NCBI GenBank assembly: GCA_016842065.1
Contig: JAEPDS010000011.1
Coordinates: 1 to 64,000 of the forward strand
Length of the DNA stretch: 64,000 bases
Direction: 5' to 3'
Source of the DNA: Candidatus Thiodiazotropha sp. 'RUGA'
GTDB taxonomy: Bacteria > Pseudomonadota > Gammaproteobacteria > Chromatiales > Chromatiaceae
Part shown: positions 1 through 8,830 of the stretch, one piece after another
How the letters are laid out: each line of letters begins with the position of its first letter
How positions within the stretch are numbered: position 1 is the stretch's first letter
The notes under the pieces: model-generated
Databases searched by the model: none
What the model was told of the DNA's origin: nothing
The model's input: only the letters and a program-made list of their open reading frames with translations
Program-made: the position numbers and the translations under genes

Positions 1-1
1 G

Positions 2-1909
2 TCATTTGTGACCGGCTCAATGGCTTTTGGCGAAACTCACCACAGCTCCAATCAGGCGATGGATACAACGATTGAAGGTTTATCCGACGCAAGCATTGAA
101 AGCGCGCCAACGACAACCCTGTACAGTTGTCCCATGCATCCCAACGAGACCAGCGACAAACCCGGCCGATGCAGCATCTGTGGGATGCACCTGGTGGCTC
201 AGACCGATACCGACCATTCCGGGCATGATCATCAATCGATGAGCCACATGGACCATTCGGAACATGATCACCATCAAGGGATGAGCCATGCTGATCATGA
301 GCATGAAGATCATCAGGTAACCTATGCCTGCCCCATGCATCCCAACGAGACCAGCGACAAACCCGGTCGCTGCAGCATCTGTGGGATGCACCTGGTCGCT
401 CAGACGGATACCGACCACTCCGGGCATGATCACCATCAACCGATGAGTCACACGGATCATTCAGACCATGACCATCAAGCGATGAGTCACTCGGACCATT
501 CAGGCCATGACCATCAAGCGATGAGCCACGCGGACCATTCAGGCCATGACATGAAGAGCATGCCGCCTGGATCTGGAATGCCAAAGGCTATGTCCAAGCC
601 GAAACGTTACTGGGACAGCGACCAGCTTCCGTCAATCTCCTCACGATCAAAGGCAAGCAAGGAGAAGAATGAAAACACGCTTTTGAGCAAAGCCAAGAGA
701 GTGCCTGTCAACGATTCCCCCGAGCAAGAGGTGGCAGTATCCCAGGACACTCATACCGATCATGACCACCAACACTCCGGCACAACCTATATCTGCCCGA
801 TGCATCCGCAAATCATCTCCCATGACGCAGATGCATCCTGCCCCATCTGTGGCATGAACCTGGTACCGGTGGCTGCCGCCAAGCAGTCCCTGGAGAGCGA
901 AAACCCCCAGGTTTTTCTTGAAAGTGCCGTGATTCAGAATATGGGCATTCGCACCATCACGGCAGAACGGCGCAATCTGGGCAAAACCATAAAAACCCAG
1001 GGTAGAGTCACCGCAGATGATGAGCGGATCTATAACATCCACTCAAGAACCGGTGGCTGGATCGAAAATCTCTACCTGATAACCGAAGGTGATCATATCG
1101 AGCGTAAAGATGAGTTGGTCGATTTCTACTCTCCCTGGATCAACCGGGCTCAGCTCGATCTCATCGAGGCTCTGGAGGAGTTCGATCTGGTCGCATTCGA
1201 GCCGGAACGTAAAGCGGAACTGGATGCAAAAATCGACTCCTACCGAAACACCCTGAGGTCTCTGAAAGTACCTCCGATGGACTTGATGAGGATCGAGCAA
1301 TACCGCAAGGTTCTGAATACAGTGCAGATCACTTCGCCTGCCAGTGGCTGGATTACCGAGCTGAATGTCAGTGAAGGGAGTTACGTGGAACCTTACCAGA
1401 CCATGTTCACCTTAGTCGATCTGAGCGAGGTCTGGATCATGGTGGATATCTTTGAACACCAGGCCCCCTGGGTAAAGAAGGGTAATAAGGTTAGCGTCAC
1501 CTCACCAGCAATTCCCGGCAGAGAGTGGACAGGTAGAATCGATTTCATCTACCCGGAGATCAATCCGGTCAGCCGCACCCTGCGCGCCAGGATTGAAGTG
1601 ACCAATCCGGATGAAGCCTTGTTATTGAACATGTTCGTACAGGTGGAAATCTCCGATGGTGCAAGCAAGAAAAATGCTGTGACCGTGCCCCGTGAAGCGA
1701 TCATTCTGACCGGAGAGCGGGAGATCATCGTCAAGTATCAGGGTAAGGGTCACTTCCAGCCGGTGGATGTGAAAACCGGTTTGTGGGGCGATAACCAGGT
1801 GGAGATTATTGACGGACTGAACGAAGGTGCAGAGGTCGTGGTCTCCGGTCAATTCCTCATCGATTCGGAATCGAATATCCAAAACAGCCTATTGCGCATG
1901 GCGGAGTAG
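2..1909 (+). CDS. cusB: Cu/Ag efflux RND periplasmic adaptor, CusB-like, 5' end outside window
   Basis: Membrane-fusion (adaptor) subunit of a tripartite heavy-metal efflux pump; it links the inner-membrane RND protein to an outer-membrane channel in the periplasm. The frame is open to the left edge (the track starts it at a GTG at base 8), and no signal peptide is visible, so the true N-terminus lies upstream. Three heavy-metal-binding modules of the form Y-x-CPMHP...CxICGM occur near residues 39, 107 and 262 of the track ORF, separated by long His/Met/Asp-rich tracts built from 'HSGHDH' and 'MSHADHS' repeats. The C-terminal half is a typical adaptor: a barrel-sandwich hybrid with an alpha hairpin, then 'GWITELNVSEGSYV' and the beta-barrel and membrane-proximal domains. 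The next gene, cusA, starts 5 bases after the stop. The metal-binding N-terminus is unusually long. Cu/Ag specificity is inferred mainly from the CusA signature. Confidence 0.9.
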   Translation, partial: SFVTGSMAFGETHHSSNQAMDTTIEGLSDASIESAPTTTLYSCPMHPNETSDKPGRCSICGMHLVAQTDTDHSGHDHQSMSHMDHSEHDHHQGMSHADHEHEDHQVTYACPMHPNETSDKPGRCSICGMHLVAQTDTDHSGHDHHQPMSHTDHSDHDHQAMSHSDHSGHDHQAMSHADHSGHDMKSMPPGSGMPKAMSKPKRYWDSDQLPSISSRSKASKEKNENTLLSKAKRVPVNDSPEQEVAVSQDTHTDHDHQHSGTTYICPMHPQIISHDADASCPICGMNLVPVAAAKQSLESENPQVFLESAVIQNMGIRTITAERRNLGKTIKTQGRVTADDERIYNIHSRTGGWIENLYLITEGDHIERKDELVDFYSPWINRAQLDLIEALEEFDLVAFEPERKAELDAKIDSYRNTLRSLKVPPMDLMRIEQYRKVLNTVQITSPASGWITELNVSEGSYVEPYQTMFTLVDLSEVWIMVDIFEHQAPWVKKGNKVSVTSPAIPGREWTGRIDFIYPEINPVSRTLRARIEVTNPDEALLLNMFVQVEISDGASKKNAVTVPREAIILTGEREIIVKYQGKGHFQPVDVKTGLWGDNQVEIIDGLNEGAEVVVSGQFLIDSESNIQNSLLRMAE

Positions 1910-1914
1910 TTTAG

Positions 1915-4900
1915 ATGCCCGGGCACTTAATACGTTGGTCGATCGAGAACCGCGTACTGGTGTTACTCGCCAGTCTGATCACCGCCATCTGGGGTTGGAA
2001 CTCACTGCGTGAGACGCCCCTCGATGCCCTTCCCGATCTGTCGGATGTGCAGGTCATCATACAGACCAGTTACCCGGGCCAGGCACCACAGGTAGTTGAA
2101 GACCAGGTCACTTACCCGATCACCACGACCATGTTGTCGGTACCCGGCGCAAAGGCGGTGCGTGGCTACTCTTTCTTTGGCGACTCCTACATCTATGTGG
2201 TCTTTGAAGACGGTACCGACATCTATTGGGCCCGCAGCCGAGTGCTCGAATATCTCAATCAGGCCAGTTCCGATCTGCCCAGCGATGTACAACCGAAGCT
2301 GGGACCGGATGCTTCGGGAGTGGGCTGGATCTACAGCTATGCCCTGGTCGACCGGCACAACAGACACGATCTCGCCCAGTTACGATCCTTGCAGGACTGG
2401 TTCCTGAAGTATGAGCTGCAGAGTGTCTCAGGGGTGGCCGAGGTTGCCAGTGTAGGCGGCATGGTGCGCCAGTATCAGATCGTACTCAGCCCGGAGAAAT
2501 TACGCGCACTGGGCATTCCCATTTCACAGGCCATCGAGGCGGTAAAGCAGGCGAATTACGAAGTGGGCGGCTCGGTCATCGAGCAGGGCGAAGCGGAGTT
2601 GATGGTGCGTACCCGCGGCTACCTTAAATCGGTGCAGGATATACGCCATATCCCCATCGCCATTACCGAAGAGAGTATTCCAATCCTGCTGCAGGATATC
2701 GCCACCATTCAGATCGGTCCGGAGATGCGGCGGGTTGTCGCCGACCTGGACGGTTTGGGAGAGGTCACCGGCGGCATCATCGTGATGCGCCATGGTGAGA
2801 ATGCCCTGGCGACGATCGAGCGGGTGAAAAAGAAACTGCAACAACTCAAGAGCGGGCTGCCTGACGGTGTCGAGATCATCGAGACCTACGACCGCTCGAC
2901 ACTGATCAACGAAAGCGTCGACAACCTGAGCAATAAACTGGTTGAAGAGTTTATCGTGGTCGCGCTGATCTGCCTGTTGTTCCTGTTTCACTTTCGCTCA
3001 GCCGTGGTGGCTGTAGTCACCCTCCCGATGGGGATTCTGATTGCCTTCATCATCATGAGGCAGCAGGGTATCAACGCCAACATCATGTCGCTTGGCGGTA
3101 TCGCCATTGCGATCGGCACCATGGTGGATGCCGCCATCGTGATGATTGAAAATGCACACCGCCAACTGCAGGAGCGTGGCGGCGGGCTCTCCCGGGAAGA
3201 ACACTGGAAGGTGATCCTGCAGGCCTCGTTGCAAGTCGGACCGGCACTCTTCTACTCGCTGCTGATCATTACCCTGAGCTTTTTGCCTGTGCTGGCCCTG
3301 GAGGGACAGGAGGGGCGTCTGTTCGGCCCGCTGGTCTACACCAAAACCTATGCCATGGCCGCGGCAGCCGGCCTGGCGGTCACACTGGTACCGGTATTGA
3401 TGGGTTATCTGTTGAAGGGATGGATTCCTGCTGAGAGCAGCAATCCATTGAGCTGGGCGCTGATCACCCTCTATCGGCCACTGCTCAGGGTCGTTTTGTG
3501 GCTACCCAGCCCCTCCTTGCTGGTGGCACTGTTGCTTATGCTCACCCTGGTGATTCCGATCTATGGCATCGGTGGCCTGCTTGAGCCCGTTAAGTGGCCG
3601 CTGCAACTGAGCAGGGCGGCAGGCCTGGAGAGCAGCAATACATTGATCGATACCATCGAAGAGAGCCAGCAGAGCATGCAGAAGCGCTGGCGCAACCTCT
3701 TTTCCGATTCACCCGGCATGCAGCGACTGGGGCAAGGACTGGGTTCCGAGTTCATGCCCGATCTGTTCGAGGGCGATCTGATGTATATGCCCACCACCCT
3801 GCCGGGACTATCCATCGGCAAGGCGCAGGAGCTGCTGCAACAGACCGATCGTCTGATCATGCAGGTCGCTGAGGTGGAACGGGTGTTCGGCAAGATCGGT
3901 CGGGCAGACAGTGCTACGGACCCTGCCCCCCTGACCATGATCGAGACCATCATCCGACTCAAACCCCGAGATGAATGGCGCGACGGGATCACCCTTGAGG
4001 ACATCATTGCCGAGCTGGACAGAACGGTAAGTTTCCCCGGCCTCACCAACGCCTGGCTGATGCCGATCAAAACCAGAATCGATATGCTCTCGACGGGCAT
4101 CAAGACGCCCATCGGCATCAAGGTCTCCGGACCGGATCTGAAGACCATTGAGAAGATCGGCCGGGAGATCGAGCAGCAGCTCTCCACCCTGCCGGAGACC
4201 CGCTCCGCTTTCTCCGACCGGGTTGTGGCAGGACGCTATATCGAGATCGTACCGGACCGTCTTGAAGCCGCCCGTCTTGGCATCAACATCGACGATATCA
4301 ACCTGATGGTGAGTGCCGCGGTTGGTGGTATCAACATCAGTGAGACCGTGGAGGGTCTGGAGCGCTATCCGATCAACGTCCGCTTCCCACGGGAACTTCG
4401 CGATGACATCAAGAAGCTGAGTGAACTCCCCATCATCACACCTTCGGGAGCACAGGTGCCCCTCTCACAGGTGGCCAAAGTGCATGTGGTGGATGGACCG
4501 CCTTTGATCAAAACCGAAAACGCCCGCCTCAACGGCTGGACTTTCATCGATATCAAGGATGCGGATCTGGGTGGCTACATCAGCAAAGGTGAACAACTGC
4601 TTCAAGAGAAGACCCAGCTTCCTGCGGGATACGCCATCACCTGGACAGGTCAGTATGAGTATATGCTGCGGGCTGAAGCCAAATTGAAGCAACTGGTACC
4701 GATGTTGCTGATTATTATTTTCGCCCTGCTCTATCTGATCTTCAGGCGCTATTCCGATGTACTGGTGGTGATGTTGAGCATCCCCTTTGCTCTGGTGGGA
4801 GGCTTCTGGTTTGTACTGTTGATGGGTTATAACCTGTCGGTCGCGGTAGCCGTTGGCTTCATTGCCCTGGCCGGTATTGCCACTGAGTTCGGGGTCGTCA

Positions 4901-5211
4901 TGCTGATCTACATCAACAGCGCCATCAAGCGCTATCAGGAAGCCGGCCGGTTGACCGACCGGCAGCAGCTCAAGGCGGCCATCATCGAAGGCGCGGCACT
5001 CAGAGTGCGCCCCAAAGCCATGACGGTACTGGTGGTTGTGATCGGCCTGATGCCGATCATGCTCAGCGACGGCGCCGGTTCGGAAGTGATGCAGCGTATT
5101 GCTGCGCCAGTCATCGGAGGTATGCTGACAGCCCCATTGCTGTCACTGTTTGTGATCCCGGCACTGGTGCTGCTGATCAGAAGAAAATCCCTGCCCGGCA
5201 GACACGAGTGA
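1915..5211 (+). CDS. cusA: Cu(I)/Ag(I) RND efflux transporter CusA
   Basis: Inner-membrane, proton-driven RND pump that exports monovalent copper or silver from the periplasm or cytoplasm into the CusB/outer-membrane channel. The 1098-residue length is slightly above the usual 1040-1050. It has the two-fold RND layout: a first transmembrane helix, a porter domain, a helix bundle near residues 340-540, a second porter domain and a final bundle from about residue 920. The TM4 signature 'GGIAIAIGTMVDAAIVMIEN' is the form typical of the copper/silver HME group, with the essential Asp. An insertion near residues 560-600 ('LLEPVKWPLQLSRAAGLESS') may account for the extra length. An SD-like GGCGGAG lies inside the end of cusB, so the two are probably translationally coupled. 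Confidence 0.95.
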   Translation: MPGHLIRWSIENRVLVLLASLITAIWGWNSLRETPLDALPDLSDVQVIIQTSYPGQAPQVVEDQVTYPITTTMLSVPGAKAVRGYSFFGDSYIYVVFEDGTDIYWARSRVLEYLNQASSDLPSDVQPKLGPDASGVGWIYSYALVDRHNRHDLAQLRSLQDWFLKYELQSVSGVAEVASVGGMVRQYQIVLSPEKLRALGIPISQAIEAVKQANYEVGGSVIEQGEAELMVRTRGYLKSVQDIRHIPIAITEESIPILLQDIATIQIGPEMRRVVADLDGLGEVTGGIIVMRHGENALATIERVKKKLQQLKSGLPDGVEIIETYDRSTLINESVDNLSNKLVEEFIVVALICLLFLFHFRSAVVAVVTLPMGILIAFIIMRQQGINANIMSLGGIAIAIGTMVDAAIVMIENAHRQLQERGGGLSREEHWKVILQASLQVGPALFYSLLIITLSFLPVLALEGQEGRLFGPLVYTKTYAMAAAAGLAVTLVPVLMGYLLKGWIPAESSNPLSWALITLYRPLLRVVLWLPSPSLLVALLLMLTLVIPIYGIGGLLEPVKWPLQLSRAAGLESSNTLIDTIEESQQSMQKRWRNLFSDSPGMQRLGQGLGSEFMPDLFEGDLMYMPTTLPGLSIGKAQELLQQTDRLIMQVAEVERVFGKIGRADSATDPAPLTMIETIIRLKPRDEWRDGITLEDIIAELDRTVSFPGLTNAWLMPIKTRIDMLSTGIKTPIGIKVSGPDLKTIEKIGREIEQQLSTLPETRSAFSDRVVAGRYIEIVPDRLEAARLGINIDDINLMVSAAVGGINISETVEGLERYPINVRFPRELRDDIKKLSELPIITPSGAQVPLSQVAKVHVVDGPPLIKTENARLNGWTFIDIKDADLGGYISKGEQLLQEKTQLPAGYAITWTGQYEYMLRAEAKLKQLVPMLLIIIFALLYLIFRRYSDVLVVMLSIPFALVGGFWFVLLMGYNLSVAVAVGFIALAGIATEFGVVMLIYINSAIKRYQEAGRLTDRQQLKAAIIEGAALRVRPKAMTVLVVVIGLMPIMLSDGAGSEVMQRIAAPVIGGMLTAPLLSLFVIPALVLLIRRKSLPGRHE

Positions 5212-5223
5212 CGGGCCAGGCAA

Positions 5224-5685
5224 TCAACCGGCCAGTGGCCTCTGCAGATTCATGCTATGGCTGATATATTCCAGATTGCGTTGGAATGCCAACACCTCAG
5301 GGTGGCAGGCATGTGATACCAGCAAGGTGGAGAAGATCTCCGGATAGATGCTTTGATTGTCGCTACTCTCTCCAGAGAGATGAAGCATCAGTTCGGTCTC
5401 GACTTCATCGATGATGTCTCGAAAGCCAGGGTCGATACGCACGATTTTGCTGGCGCCCAGCAGACAGTAAGCTGTTGCCCATACCACCGGTGTGATGACC
5501 TGGCGCTGGACCTCGGACGATGGCTGGCCATACTTTTTCGAGACCATGGTGATATGCCGATGGATTGCGGCGAGCAGTTTCTTCAAATCAACGGGATCCA
5601 GATCCAACAGGCTCAGACCATATTGGGCGAGCTCGACCTTTAACTGCTTCCGTTCCTGACTTTTCTCGAAGAGATAATTCAACAT
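5224..5685 (-). CDS. Hypothetical protein, 153 aa
   Basis: Not recognised. The predicted soluble protein is mostly helical, with no signal peptide, no Cys pairs and no obvious nucleotide-binding motif. The middle part ('ITPVVWATAYCLLGASKIVRID') is hydrophobic and could form a buried helix pair. It converges with cusA, leaving only 12 bases between the stops, and has an ATG start. The 250 bp upstream of its start contain two AT-rich palindromes that could be an operator (see separate entry). It could be a small regulator or a metal-stress protein because of its neighbours, but nothing in the sequence shows that. Confidence 0.7.
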   Translation of the reverse strand: MLNYLFEKSQERKQLKVELAQYGLSLLDLDPVDLKKLLAAIHRHITMVSKKYGQPSSEVQRQVITPVVWATAYCLLGASKIVRIDPGFRDIIDEVETELMLHLSGESSDNQSIYPEIFSTLLVSHACHPEVLAFQRNLEYISHSMNLQRPLAG

Positions 5686-5956
5686 ATTTCGATACCTGTC
5701 CTTAAGTTTATTATTCGGGGTTCAGGTAAAAAAACGGCGGTTAGCGCACTCCCACTCAGGGATCAACGATCAGACCACCATCACCAACTGGTTACTGACA
5801 AACTCCAAAAAACAAAAAAATGCTCTGTTTACTGCTAAAGCAGAGTCCATTCCTATAAAATCATTTAAATCCTAGCGGTACTTCCTTAAAACAATATTAA
5901 AATTGTGTAATTAAGTCACAGATTTAAAATCTCCACAGTTCAACAATTGCTTAACA

Positions 5957-5981
5957 ACAGATTAATTCATTATTAATCTGT
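5957..5981. promoter_or_regulatory. Operator-like palindrome ACAGATTAAT-N5-ATTAATCTGT
   Basis: Perfect 10-bp inverted arms (5957-5966 and 5972-5981) around a 5-bp centre. About 30 bases to the left is a second, shorter palindrome of related sequence, AGATTTAAAATCT. The sites lie 240-300 bp upstream of the minus-strand hypothetical gene starting at 5685. No known regulator motif was matched; the operator role is inferred from symmetry and location. Confidence 0.35.
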
Positions 5982-6166
5982 AACTTAACTGATCTCCATG
6001 CTCGTGATGGCGAATGAGTTTTAACAAACTCCAAGCGACTGATGCCTGGCATTTACCCTAAAGCGCTGCAATTTTTGTCAAACGAAAGGATTAGTCCCTG
6101 CATGAAGGCCCAAGGAGCCGGACCGCACCGGTATGACGAGGAGCAGCCTCATCAGTCAGCTTATCC

Positions 6167-6206
6167 ATTCGCGAGAATTTGCGGTGACTGGCGTCCATTC
6201 GTGGCC
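6167..6206. repeat. Dispersed repeat family A, half-copy
   Basis: Matches the half-unit 'GCGGTGATTGGCGTCCATTCGCGGCC' found at 57.37 kb with a few substitutions. It is also related to the full inverted copies at 43.73 and 55.48 kb. Intergenic; no coding role seen. Confidence 0.7.
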
Positions 6207-6501
6207 ATAAATATCCAGGCCTTCCGCACAGACTTGCGCTGGTAAATCGGACCAACCGCCAATTCCTGATAATAATTATGGTTTATGCGGCTGGAGGAGA
6301 TTGCTAATCTTGTATTGGCGAAAATAGAAGATAACGATAAGGAACCCTGAGAAAGCCCCCTTGCCTGGTCTGATTCTGCCGATTCACTGAATGCTCAGTG
6401 ACTGGGGATCACTTGAAAGACCGATCGGCGGCAAGATAAGAGCGTTGAGGTTCCAAACCGGAACACCAATCCGGTGACACCACATAACCTGGAGGAAATC
6501 C

Positions 6502-6822
6502 GTGCTTAACCTACTGAAGTGCAAATGCCTGTTTGGCTTTTTATGGACCAGTGCAATCGCAGCCGCTGTGCTGACATTCATCTTTTTCTCATTCATCGAT
6601 CCGGCTGCCATTGCGGCGGTCATGAATCTGGCGGAAGAGACTGAGACCAGTAGCTTCAATATCTATCTCGGCGTTTTTGTCTTTTTCTGGTTTACCCTCA
6701 ACACCTCAACCTATCTGGCATTCTATTTCGGGCAACTGCTGAGCAAGATGGAGAAGGAAGCGTCAGAGATGGAGCAACGTAAAGAGTCTCATGATGGCGA
6801 GACCGGTATACACACGAGTTGA
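6502..6822 (+). CDS. Small membrane protein, 106 aa
   Basis: Unrecognised inner-membrane protein. Two hydrophobic segments are clear, near residues 10-32 ('LWTSAIAAAVLTFIFFSF') and 54-78 ('IYLGVFVFFWFTLNTSTYLAF'), followed by a charged C-terminal tail of about 28 residues rich in Glu and Lys. It starts at GTG with a strong GGAGGA eight bases upstream, which supports a real gene. It converges with the rubrerythrin-like gene. A long hairpin with attC-like ends lies directly after its stop. Confidence 0.7.
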   Translation: MLNLLKCKCLFGFLWTSAIAAAVLTFIFFSFIDPAAIAAVMNLAEETETSSFNIYLGVFVFFWFTLNTSTYLAFYFGQLLSKMEKEASEMEQRKESHDGETGIHTS

Positions 6823-6828
6823 TCGATA

Positions 6829-6904
6829 TTAACCCGCAGAGATAAGCACTGTTTCCCATGGCAGACCCACAAAGTCTGTCAGGGAACGCTTTATCGCGGG
6901 TTAA
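6829..6904. terminator. Long hairpin between convergent genes (attC-like ends)
   Basis: Perfect 9-bp outer arms TTAACCCGC/GCGGGTTAA, then further imperfect pairing (GATAA.GC / GC.TTATC, TTCCC / GGGAA) and an inner GGCAGAC/GTCTGTC stem. It could serve as a bidirectional terminator. The right end GTTAAGC fits the attC core pattern GTTRRRY and the left end is TATTAAC, so a relict integron attC site is an alternative. Confidence 0.5.
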
Positions 6905-6931
6905 GCCGTGCAGTCGATTCTGCCAATCGAC

Positions 6932-7453
6932 CTATTCGGGAATGTTCGGCGGATCCAGATCCTCCACCGGCAGCTCATCCTGAAGATTGCTCTGCCACTC
7001 CTTCAGCATGGCCACATGCCAGCCCTCCTCTTCTGCCATCTCGGCGGCCAGCTTGCGCACATCCTCACTGGGCGAGTGCTCGGATATCAGCAGATAGAAC
7101 TCCCGCCCGCGAATCTCATTGTAGAGGGCGACCTCCATCGCCTGGGTAACCGTCATCATGTAGTTTGCCTCCTCCATGCAGAAGGCTTCCGGTGACGAGG
7201 GGCAGCGCCACTTGAAATCCCAGGGTGTCAACTGGGGCAGTTCCAGCCCTTGAGTGCGCTCCATCACCTCTTTGGCATGCTGGCGACTGTAACCCGCCAG
7301 TTTGCGAAACAGCTCTGCCACCTGCAGATTGTTATGGATCTCCATACTGTCCGCCAGTTCGTCATAGTGGTCACTGGAGGCCTCTTCCAGTTCCAGGGCG
7401 TGCACCAGGAACTCTTCGATACTGGTTATCGGGTCGACGAGATCATCACTCAT
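6932..7453 (-). CDS. Rubrerythrin-like diiron protein
   Basis: Ferritin-like four-helix protein, probably a peroxide- or iron-handling diiron enzyme in the cytoplasm. Helix pairs carry metal-ligand patterns: 'ELEEASSDHYDELADSM' and 'AGYSRQHAKEVME' in the first half, then 'EVALYNEIRGREFYL' and 'EMAEEEGWHVAML' in the second. No C-terminal rubredoxin CxxC pair is present, so it is a short 'erythrin' type of about 173 residues. The start was moved from the track's 7513 to the ATG at 7453: it overlaps the korB stop as ATGA and has GGAGGAGGAG upstream. The coupling with korB suggests a role in protecting or serving the oxygen-sensitive ferredoxin oxidoreductase (inference). Confidence 0.85.
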   Translation of the reverse strand: MSDDLVDPITSIEEFLVHALELEEASSDHYDELADSMEIHNNLQVAELFRKLAGYSRQHAKEVMERTQGLELPQLTPWDFKWRCPSSPEAFCMEEANYMMTVTQAMEVALYNEIRGREFYLLISEHSPSEDVRKLAAEMAEEEGWHVAMLKEWQSNLQDELPVEDLDPPNIPE

Positions 7454-8277
7454 AGACAAAACTCCTCCTCCAATTCCGCCACTTCGCAGCTTTTTATATT
7501 CTCGGGCTGCCACACCGGTATCGGTGTGGCGTAGATGACCCCGGTAGCGAGCCCATCATCCGCCTGGATGATCTGAGCGGCCTTGATCCGGTCCTCGGTC
7601 GGCACATCGTTGATGAACGGGTGTACTGTCTCCTTCCACGCCTTCTGGTCCGGACGAAAGGTGACACAGCCACTCAACACCTGGATAAAGGCAAATCCAG
7701 GATACTCGATCGCTTCCACCAGCACCTTGGTCAGATCCGATGGTTTGCCGGCAAAAGCCCTGGCGATAAAACCGGCGCCCGCAGCCAAGGCGATGGCGGC
7801 AGGATTGAAGCTGGGTATGCCGGTGCCATGGGGGGTCAGTTTACTCTTATCCCAGTTCGGTTTGGTGGTGGGCGAAGCCTGACCCTTGGTCATACCGTAG
7901 ACCTCATTGTCCATCACGATGTAGGTCATATCCATATTGCGTCGGCAGGCGTGCAGAAAATGGTTGCCGCCAATCGAGAACCCATCCCCGTCACCACCGG
8001 CCACCACCACCGTCAGGTCGGGGCGTGCCGCCTTCAGTCCGGATGCCGCTGCCAGCGCCCGACCGTGGATACCATGAAAACCATAGCTGTCGATATAGGC
8101 CGGCAAGCGGGATGAACAGCCGATACCCGAGACCACCGCCACACGCTCTTTGACCAGCCCGAGGTGGGCCATCGCCTTGGTCAATGAAGCAAGCACCGAA
8201 AAGTGACCGCAACCCGGGCACCAGACCGGCTTGATATCCGATTTATAGTCTTTTGCCTTCAGCGAAGGTACCGGCAT
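7450..8277 (-). CDS. korB: 2-oxoacid:ferredoxin oxidoreductase, beta subunit
   Basis: Thiamine-diphosphate subunit of a 2-oxoglutarate (or related 2-oxoacid):ferredoxin oxidoreductase, which converts the 2-oxoacid and CoA into acyl-CoA, CO2 and reduced ferredoxin, or runs in reverse for carbon fixation. The N-terminal 'WCPGCGH' motif and the ThDP-binding 'GGDGDGFSIGGNH' with 'DNEVYGMTKGQASPT' are diagnostic of KorB/OorB-type beta chains. The 275-residue length is normal. The start has GGAGGGG eight bases upstream. The partner alpha/gamma chain is not adjacent but 18.7 kb away at 27.0-28.7 kb on the same strand, an unusual split. The substrate cannot be fixed from sequence alone. Confidence 0.93.
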   Translation of the reverse strand: MPVPSLKAKDYKSDIKPVWCPGCGHFSVLASLTKAMAHLGLVKERVAVVSGIGCSSRLPAYIDSYGFHGIHGRALAAASGLKAARPDLTVVVAGGDGDGFSIGGNHFLHACRRNMDMTYIVMDNEVYGMTKGQASPTTKPNWDKSKLTPHGTGIPSFNPAAIALAAGAGFIARAFAGKPSDLTKVLVEAIEYPGFAFIQVLSGCVTFRPDQKAWKETVHPFINDVPTEDRIKAAQIIQADDGLATGVIYATPIPVWQPENIKSCEVAELEEEFCL

Positions 8278-8830
8278 GTTCCCCTCCAGCGATTCAACCC
8301 CGGGAAAATAAACCCCTTAACGATTAAAAGCATATACCAATATCGCCAGGACCCACATGTCGAAAATCAACCGCTTTCGACAATCTTGCTCTGCAAACGC
8401 CTGGTGCATAGGGGTTATCCCTGATATCCAGCTCGTTGGCGAATGGCATAATGGGGCCAGGAGCACGTCAGATGACCCTTATGTCATCTGCAGTTTTATA
8501 TGGAAATTCAGCATACTGTATTTATCAAGGATGGATAGCATACATGGCGTGTAGATTGAATCCCGTTCACCATACCTCCGCTCAGCAGAGCACCGGGTAT
8601 CGCCATTGGATGTCGGCAAACCCTTCGGCCCGGTCCATCCTGCGTGCAGGCTCATCGCTAATCCTGCTACCCGATCAGACGACTGCTGACAGGGATGAGT
8701 ATCTGTCTGCTCTGCCCCCTTTATCCGCCGTCTTCCAACCAGGGCAGTTTGACCCTCGAAGCCTGAACAGCGTCGCTACAACAGATCAGCCCACAGACAC
8801 CAGCATCCAAACCACTCAGCGAGGTAACCA
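8278..8830. other. Left edge of accessory region, no firm gene
   Basis: 553 bases upstream of korB and of the paralogue pair. A TTG-started ORF (8436-8834, 132 aa) overlaps the next gene by four bases. It has low-complexity, Ser/Thr/Pro-rich content without a recognisable domain, so I leave it uncalled. The bases TCAACCC at 8294-8300 recur at 26999-27005 at the end of korA, marking the possible junction of an insertion. Confidence 0.4.

Larger units (their letters stand above)
5686..6501. other. Non-coding stretch with palindromes and a repeat half-site
   Basis: 816 bases with no convincing gene; the 67-aa ORF at 6042 runs over a dispersed repeat and has no good start signal. Contents: a hairpin at 5823-5845, two AT-rich palindromes at 5925-5981, and one half-copy of the CGCGAATCACCGC-type repeat at 6167-6206. 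The strand orientation suggests that the left part is the promoter region of the minus-strand gene ending at 5224, and the right part is that of the membrane protein at 6502. Confidence 0.6.

Noticed and set aside
208-560. Possible CRISPR or tandem array in cusB
   Set aside because: The repeats are in frame and code for His/Met-rich linkers; spacing is irregular and there are no spacers.
3561-4187. 208-aa minus-strand ORF
   Set aside because: Inside cusA; Ser/Arg-rich shadow.
6042-6245. 67-aa ORF
   Set aside because: Crosses the family A repeat; no good start.
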